NCBI GenBank assembly: GCA_014383605.1
Contig: JACNHM010000263.1
Span: 1 to 16,667, forward strand
From: Chloroflexota bacterium
GTDB taxonomy: Bacteria; Chloroflexota; Anaerolineae; UBA3071
Direction: 5' to 3'
DNA: 16,667 bases
The notes below the pieces were generated by a model that had not been told where the DNA came from, ran no database searches, and saw nothing but the letters and a program-made list of their open reading frames with translations. Every line of letters begins with the position of its first letter. Positions within the stretch are counted from its first letter, which is position 1. This document shows positions 12,618 through 16,667 of the stretch, one piece after another. The translations under genes and the position numbers were made by a program.

Positions 12618-14192
12618 ATGAGTGTGGTCACACAGATCATTGAGCTGCCGGACGATGCGTCGCTGGCGGCGATTTTGAGACGATTGGCACGGGCGCAGGG
12701 CCCACGGGCCCTGTTGGTGTTGCCGCGCGGCTGGCAACTTCTGGCCAATCCCGCCCGCTTGCGGCTGATCCGCCGCCAGGCGCGGCAGCAAGGCGTGCAG
12801 GTGGCGCTGGTGACGACCGACCGTCTCACGCGGCAACTGGCTCGCCAGGCGGGGTTGTCGGTCTTCACCAGCGTGCGCCGTGGCGAACGCGCCCGCCGCT
12901 GGCGTCAGCCGCGGCCGGAGGAGCCTCTGCCGTCCCGCACGGGGCCGCGCCGCGCCGCGCCGCCGGGGCGGGTGGGACATCGGCGGAAGGAAAAGCCACA
13001 GCCTATGGCACGGCGTGCCCCGCCGCCGCTGCCCGATCGCCAGCCGCGGCGCGGGCAGCGCTGGGCGGAAGCGCTGCGGCTCTTCGTCTTCCTGCTGATG
13101 TGCCTGGCCGGCCTGGCCGCCTTGCTCCTCTTCGTGGTGCCCGTGGCCACCGTCACCCTGGTGGCCCCGCGCCAAGCGGTCACGGTCACCGTGCCTGTCG
13201 TGGCCGCCATCGGCGTGGAAGAGGTGGACTACGCGGCAGGCCAGGTGTCCGCCCGCGTCGTGCAGACGCGGGTGGAGGGGCACGGCGCCATCCCGACGAC
13301 GGGCCGTCGCAACGCGCCCGCCGACCCGGCCACGGGCCGTGCGGTTTTCATCAACAGGGGAGACAGTGAGGTCCAGGTGCCCGAACTGACCGTCGTGGGC
13401 ACCTCCACAGGGATCAACATCCGTTTCCAGGTCACACAAGCGGTCACCGTGCCGGCGGGCATTGGCGTGACCATCGAAGCACCTGTCAAGGCGCTGCAGC
13501 CTGGCCCCAGCGGCAACGTGCCGGCCTTCACCATCAACCGCATCGAAGGCCCCCTGGGCCTGGCACTGCGGGTGACCAACGACCGTCCCACAGCGGGCGG
13601 CAGCGTGCGGGATGTGGGCGTGGTCACGGAGGCGGACAAGGATCAGTTGCGGGACAGCCTGCTGGCGGAGGTGCGCCAGGAGTCGTACCAGCGGCTGGGG
13701 GAGATGCTGCGGGAAGGGGAGTACGTGCCGCCGGATACGGTGGAGACCTACGTGCTGGCCGAGACCTTCGACCGCTTTTCGGGGGAGGATGCGGAAACGC
13801 TGGGCCTGCGCTCGGAGCTTTTGGCTCGCGGCCTGGCCGTGGACACCCACGGGGGTGAGGAGATGGCCGAACGGGCGCTGCGGGAGCAGATCCCTTCGGA
13901 TGTGCGGCTGCTGGACGAGAGGCCGCAGTTCACCCTTGGCTCCATGCTTATCCTGGACGAAGAGCAGGGCCGGGTTCAGTTCGACGTCACGGCTACAGCG
14001 ACGATGGTAGGGGGCGTGAACAGCGGGGCGGTACGGGCGGCGATCCGGAACCTGGAACTGCCGGAGGCCCTGGCCATCCTGCGCCGCGACTTCGAGCTGG
14101 GCGCGGAGCCGTATCTCACGCTGCGGCCCGACTGGCTGGGCCGCGTGCCCTGGCTGCCGTTCCGCATCTACGTGCGGGTGGTGCAAGGGTGA
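12618..14192 (+). CDS. Membrane-anchored baseplate-J-like protein of unknown role
   Basis: The 524-residue protein has three parts. About 1-90 is a small alpha/beta domain (ALLVLPRGW, VQVALVTTD). About 91-150 is an Arg/Pro-rich, probably disordered linker. A membrane helix follows at about 152-176. The remainder is extracytoplasmic and carries a region like phage baseplate J/gp47 proteins, with PSGNVPAFTINRIEG as the clearest block. Its function outside phages is not established. No other tail gene is near, so a contractile injection system is not supported. It overlaps ruvX by 4 nt (GTGA), so it belongs to the ruvX-mltG operon. The ATG is used; a TTG 6 nt earlier is also possible. No clear ribosome site is visible. 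Confidence 0.7.
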   Translation: MSVVTQIIELPDDASLAAILRRLARAQGPRALLVLPRGWQLLANPARLRLIRRQARQQGVQVALVTTDRLTRQLARQAGLSVFTSVRRGERARRWRQPRPEEPLPSRTGPRRAAPPGRVGHRRKEKPQPMARRAPPPLPDRQPRRGQRWAEALRLFVFLLMCLAGLAALLLFVVPVATVTLVAPRQAVTVTVPVVAAIGVEEVDYAAGQVSARVVQTRVEGHGAIPTTGRRNAPADPATGRAVFINRGDSEVQVPELTVVGTSTGINIRFQVTQAVTVPAGIGVTIEAPVKALQPGPSGNVPAFTINRIEGPLGLALRVTNDRPTAGGSVRDVGVVTEADKDQLRDSLLAEVRQESYQRLGEMLREGEYVPPDTVETYVLAETFDRFSGEDAETLGLRSELLARGLAVDTHGGEEMAERALREQIPSDVRLLDERPQFTLGSMLILDEEQGRVQFDVTATATMVGGVNSGAVRAAIRNLELPEALAILRRDFELGAEPYLTLRPDWLGRVPWLPFRIYVRVVQG

Positions 14193-14629
14193 ACGAGGCG
14201 TCGGGGCGGTTGCTGGCGCTGGACGTGGGGGAGCGGCGGGTGGGCGTGGCCGTGAGCGATCCCACGGGCTGGCTGGCGCGGCCGCTGACCATCATCCGTC
14301 GCCGTTCCAAGCGGGAGGATTTCGCCGCCTTCGCCCGGCTGGTGCAGGAGCAGGAGGCCACGGCGGTGGTCGTGGGCTACCCGCTGAACATGGATGGCAG
14401 CGTCGGTCCGCAGGCCCGCCGCGTGGCCCGCTACGCTGCCGCGCTGGAGCAGGCGCTGCCCGTGCCCATCGTTCTCTGGGACGAGCGGCTGTCCAGCGAG
14501 GAGGCTTTGGAGCGGCTGCGGGCCGCGGGCGGCGGCCGTCGCCGGCGAAAACATCTGGACGACGCCGCAGCGGCGGTGATCTTGCAGGAGTACCTGGATG
14601 CCCAAGGACATAGACAGGAAAACGCGTAA
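14189..14629 (+). CDS. ruvX: RuvX/YqgF RNase-H-fold nuclease
   Basis: The 146-residue protein has the four family blocks: LLALDVGERRVGVAVSDP with catalytic Asp12, VVGYPLNMDGSVGPQA, VLWDERLSSEEA, and HLDDAAAAVILQEYLD with the final acidic pair. Known roles are pre-16S rRNA 5' end processing and possibly Holliday junction resolution. The GTG start overlaps the stop of the preceding gene, and the 3' end overlaps mltG by 32 nt, so the genes are probably translated together. Confidence 0.93.
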   Translation: MNEASGRLLALDVGERRVGVAVSDPTGWLARPLTIIRRRSKREDFAAFARLVQEQEATAVVVGYPLNMDGSVGPQARRVARYAAALEQALPVPIVLWDERLSSEEALERLRAAGGGRRRRKHLDDAAAAVILQEYLDAQGHRQENA

Positions 14630-15896
14630 ACAACGGGACGAGGAAAAACAACAGCGACGGGTGAGGGCAAGGCTGCCCCTTTGGCGTCGCATCTTCAGCG
14701 TGGGCAACATCCTGCGCTTCGTGATCACGTTGGTCGTGCTGGGCGCGCTGGGGCTGCTGGCGGTCGTCGGCCTGGATCACCTGCGGGGGCAGTTCGACGC
14801 CGGCCAGGCCCTCAGTGGCCCCCAGGGCGAGGGCCCACTGCCCGCGGCCGGGCCGTCCCAGTCCGAAGGCTTCAGCCTGGAGACCGTGGAGAATGCCCTG
14901 CTGGGCATGTACCTGCGCCTGAACCAGCAGCGTATCGAATCGCCCGCCAGCACCCAGGCGGAGCCGGTAGCCTTTACCGTCGAGCCGGGGGAAACGGCGG
15001 CCACCATCGCTGACCGCCTGCAAGGGCAGGGGCTTATCAGCGATGCCCAGCTTTTTCGCCTCTACATGCGCTACATGGGCGTGGATGCCAGCCTGGAGGC
15101 CGGGCAGTTCGAGCTTTCGCCCAGCATGAACATGATGGAAATCGCTGAGCGGCTGCAGCGTGCCACCGCTGAGGAGATCGTGGTCACCATCCCCGAAGGG
15201 CTGCGGGCGGAGGAGATCGCCGCGTTGCTCACGGCGCAGGGCACGCTGGACGGCGAGCGGTTCCTGGAGTTGGTGCAGGCGGCCGATCCCGCCGCCGCTG
15301 GCCTGGGGGCCTACGATTTCCTGGACGATCTGCCGGCCCGCGCTACGCTGGAAGGCTTCCTCTTCCCCGATACCTATCGCTTGCCGGTGCCCGCCCAGGC
15401 GGAGGACTTGCTGCGGCGCATGTTGGCCAACTTCGACCGGCAGGTGACGCCGGAGATGCGCCAGGCGGCGGGGGCGGCGGGGCGCTCGCTCTACGAGGTG
15501 GTGACCCTGGCCGCCATCGTCGAGCGGGAGGCGCTGCTGGCCGAGGAAGAGCCGGTCATCGCCGACGTGTACCTCAACCGCCTGGAACAGGGCATGCTCC
15601 TGCGGGCTGACCCCACAGTGCAGTACGCCATGGGCTATCAGCCGGCCAGTGGCCAGTGGTGGAAGACCCCGGTGCAGTTGGAGGAATATGCGGCTGTGGA
15701 CTCGCCGTACAACACCTATCTCTATTCCGGCCTGCCGCCGGGGCCGATCTGCAGTCCTGGCCTGGGGGCTATCGAAGCGACCATCCACCCGGCGGACACA
15801 CCGTTCCTGTACTTCATGGCCACAGGGGATGGCGGTCACGCCTTCGCCGAGACATTCGAAGAGCACGAGGCCAACGTCGCCCGCTATCAGCAGTAG
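14598..15896 (+). CDS. mltG: Endolytic peptidoglycan transglycosylase MltG (YceG-like)
   Basis: MltG is a membrane-bound lytic transglycosylase that cuts nascent glycan strands. The 432-residue protein has a basic cytoplasmic start, one membrane helix (about 38-58), and a LysM-like subdomain beginning FTVEPGETAATIADRLQ. Family blocks follow: IPEGLRAEEIAALL, EGFLFPDTYRLP, AAIVEREA with the probable catalytic Glu309, VYLNRLEQGMLLRADPTVQYA, and NTYLYSGLPPGPICSPGL. The start has AGGAG 7 nt upstream and lies inside ruvX. The next gene begins 4 nt after its stop. Confidence 0.95.
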   Translation: MPKDIDRKTRKQRDEEKQQRRVRARLPLWRRIFSVGNILRFVITLVVLGALGLLAVVGLDHLRGQFDAGQALSGPQGEGPLPAAGPSQSEGFSLETVENALLGMYLRLNQQRIESPASTQAEPVAFTVEPGETAATIADRLQGQGLISDAQLFRLYMRYMGVDASLEAGQFELSPSMNMMEIAERLQRATAEEIVVTIPEGLRAEEIAALLTAQGTLDGERFLELVQAADPAAAGLGAYDFLDDLPARATLEGFLFPDTYRLPVPAQAEDLLRRMLANFDRQVTPEMRQAAGAAGRSLYEVVTLAAIVEREALLAEEEPVIADVYLNRLEQGMLLRADPTVQYAMGYQPASGQWWKTPVQLEEYAAVDSPYNTYLYSGLPPGPICSPGLGAIEATIHPADTPFLYFMATGDGGHAFAETFEEHEANVARYQQ

Positions 15897-15900
15897 CCAC

Positions 15901-16667
15901 ATGGAGAGAAATCCAAAGCTCAAAGCTCAAAGCTCAAAGAGCAAACCTCAAACCTCAAACCTCAAACCTCCAACCATTGCCAGATGGTGGTTGATTGCGC
16001 TTCTGAGCGTTTCCTTGCTGAATGGCTGTGCGCTGCCGCGGAGCACGCAGGCGGTGCTGAAGGTTGGGCTTATCGCCCCGTTCGAGGGACTGGGGCGGCC
16101 TTTGGGCTACGAGGTGTTGTACGGGGTGAAGCTGGCCCTGCAGGAGCGCAACGGAGCCGGCGGCGTGGCCGGCTACCGGGTGGCCCTGGTGGCGCTGAAC
16201 GACGACGACGATGCCGAGCACGCCGCCCGCCAGGCGCGCAAGCTGGACGTGGACGGCGATGTGCTGGGCGTCATCGGCCCCTTCAGCCGGACGACGGTGC
16301 GGGCCGTCGCCGAGCCACTGGCCGCGGCGGGGCTGGCCTGGATCGCGCCCGTCTCGGCGCCCGACGAGGTGATTGCCACGCATGACAACGCGTTTCGCCT
16401 CTTCGCCGGCGACGTTGACCTGGCCGAAGCGGCCATCGGGCAGGCGCTGGCAGCCGATGATGCTCAGCAGGTGGCGGTCAGTCCCGCGGGCGACTTTGCT
16501 CCGCCATTGCGGGCGGCGGCGGAGCGGTTGGGTGTCTACCGCTCTCCGGAGGAGGTGTTGGAGTTGACAGGTAGGGGCAGCCCGGGCGGTTGCCCTATGG
16601 CCCTGGGCGGGGACGGTGAGCAGGTGGCTGACGAGCTACTCAACATAGCCGATGCTGCTGTCGTCGC
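15901..16667 (+). CDS. ABC-type substrate-binding lipoprotein (Leu/Ile/Val-type), 3' end outside window
   Basis: The frame is open to the window end (255 codons). The first 27 residues are basic and hydrophilic (KLKAQSSKSKPQ) and are encoded by a 7-bp tandem array. A hydrophobic core follows (WWLIALLSVSLLNGC) ending in a lipobox Cys. The mature part begins like type I periplasmic binding proteins of the LivJ class: VLKVGLIAPFEG, YGVKLALQERN, GVIGPFSRTTVRA. It probably delivers amino acids or a similar ligand to an ABC transporter beyond the window. ATG 15901 is used; it has no good ribosome site but lies 4 nt from the mltG stop, so reinitiation is likely. A TTG just before the hydrophobic core is the alternative. 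Confidence 0.8.
   Translation, partial: MERNPKLKAQSSKSKPQTSNLKPPTIARWWLIALLSVSLLNGCALPRSTQAVLKVGLIAPFEGLGRPLGYEVLYGVKLALQERNGAGGVAGYRVALVALNDDDDAEHAARQARKLDVDGDVLGVIGPFSRTTVRAVAEPLAAAGLAWIAPVSAPDEVIATHDNAFRLFAGDVDLAEAAIGQALAADDAQQVAVSPAGDFAPPLRAAAERLGVYRSPEEVLELTGRGSPGGCPMALGGDGEQVADELLNIADAAVV
15912..15974. repeat. Array of nine 7-bp units inside the lipoprotein gene
   Basis: Units are TCCAAAG, three CTCAAAG, AGCAAAC, three CTCAAAC and CTCCAAC, in perfect 7-bp register (63 bp, exactly 21 codons). The array lies between the proposed ATG and the hydrophobic signal core, so it encodes the positively charged n-region. Confidence 0.95.

Noticed and set aside
12618..14192. Prophage or contractile injection system
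   Set aside because: Only one baseplate-J-like domain is present, fused to a membrane helix and flanked by housekeeping genes; no sheath, tube, spike or terminase genes are seen.

Overview
The window is about 16.7 kb of GC-rich bacterial chromosome. My inference is a Chloroflexota bacterium of the Anaerolineae/Caldilineae type. The reasons are the System II cytochrome c maturation genes, a T-box leader, the series baseplate-J-like membrane protein - ruvX - mltG, and many very short tandem repeats between genes. I could not run a similarity search, so the phylum is not proven.

Layout. Positions 1-3116 (+) hold a cytochrome c maturation set: resB, ccsA/resC and a ResA/TlpA-type thioredoxin lipoprotein, starting from a good sigma70 promoter. 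A small membrane-anchored tetraheme cytochrome of the NapC/NrfH type (3204-3647, -) faces them and is a plausible client of this machinery. Positions 3702-8195 (-) form one unit read right to left: a near-perfect promoter, a T-box leader (8160-7866) whose most likely specifier is the valine codon GUC, a second promoter with a 16-bp palindrome, a vapB-vapC toxin-antitoxin pair, a 33-codon small ORF, then valS. The T-box is therefore the right leader for valS, but about 1.3 kb containing a toxin-antitoxin pair lies between them. Positions 8269-12473 (+) hold a divergent promoter, alaS, and a packed series of toxin-antitoxin parts: a HicB-like protein, a UPF0175 protein, a truncated DUF3368 PIN toxin, a BrnT toxin and a CopG/BrnA-type antitoxin. 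Positions 12618-16667 (+) hold a tightly overlapping operon: a membrane-anchored baseplate-J-like protein, ruvX, mltG and a branched-chain-amino-acid-type substrate-binding lipoprotein cut by the window end.

The most unusual feature is a set of short tandem arrays, nearly all with a 7-bp period (one has 8 bp), at nine loci. They differ in sequence but share period and style. They lie between genes and also inside functional sequence: two arrays are in frame in valS, one is in an apical loop of the T-box RNA, and one encodes the positively charged start of a lipoprotein signal peptide. A second repeat type is a pair of small hairpins built on GGCGGAC/GTCCGCC and CTGGAC/GTCCAG. It occurs just upstream of vapBC and just downstream of the BrnT-antitoxin pair, with a looser relative between resB and ccsA.

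How the parts may work together (inference): uncharged tRNA-Val should let transcription pass the T-box terminator. In this arrangement that would raise vapBC as well as valS, linking a toxin-antitoxin pair to valine starvation.
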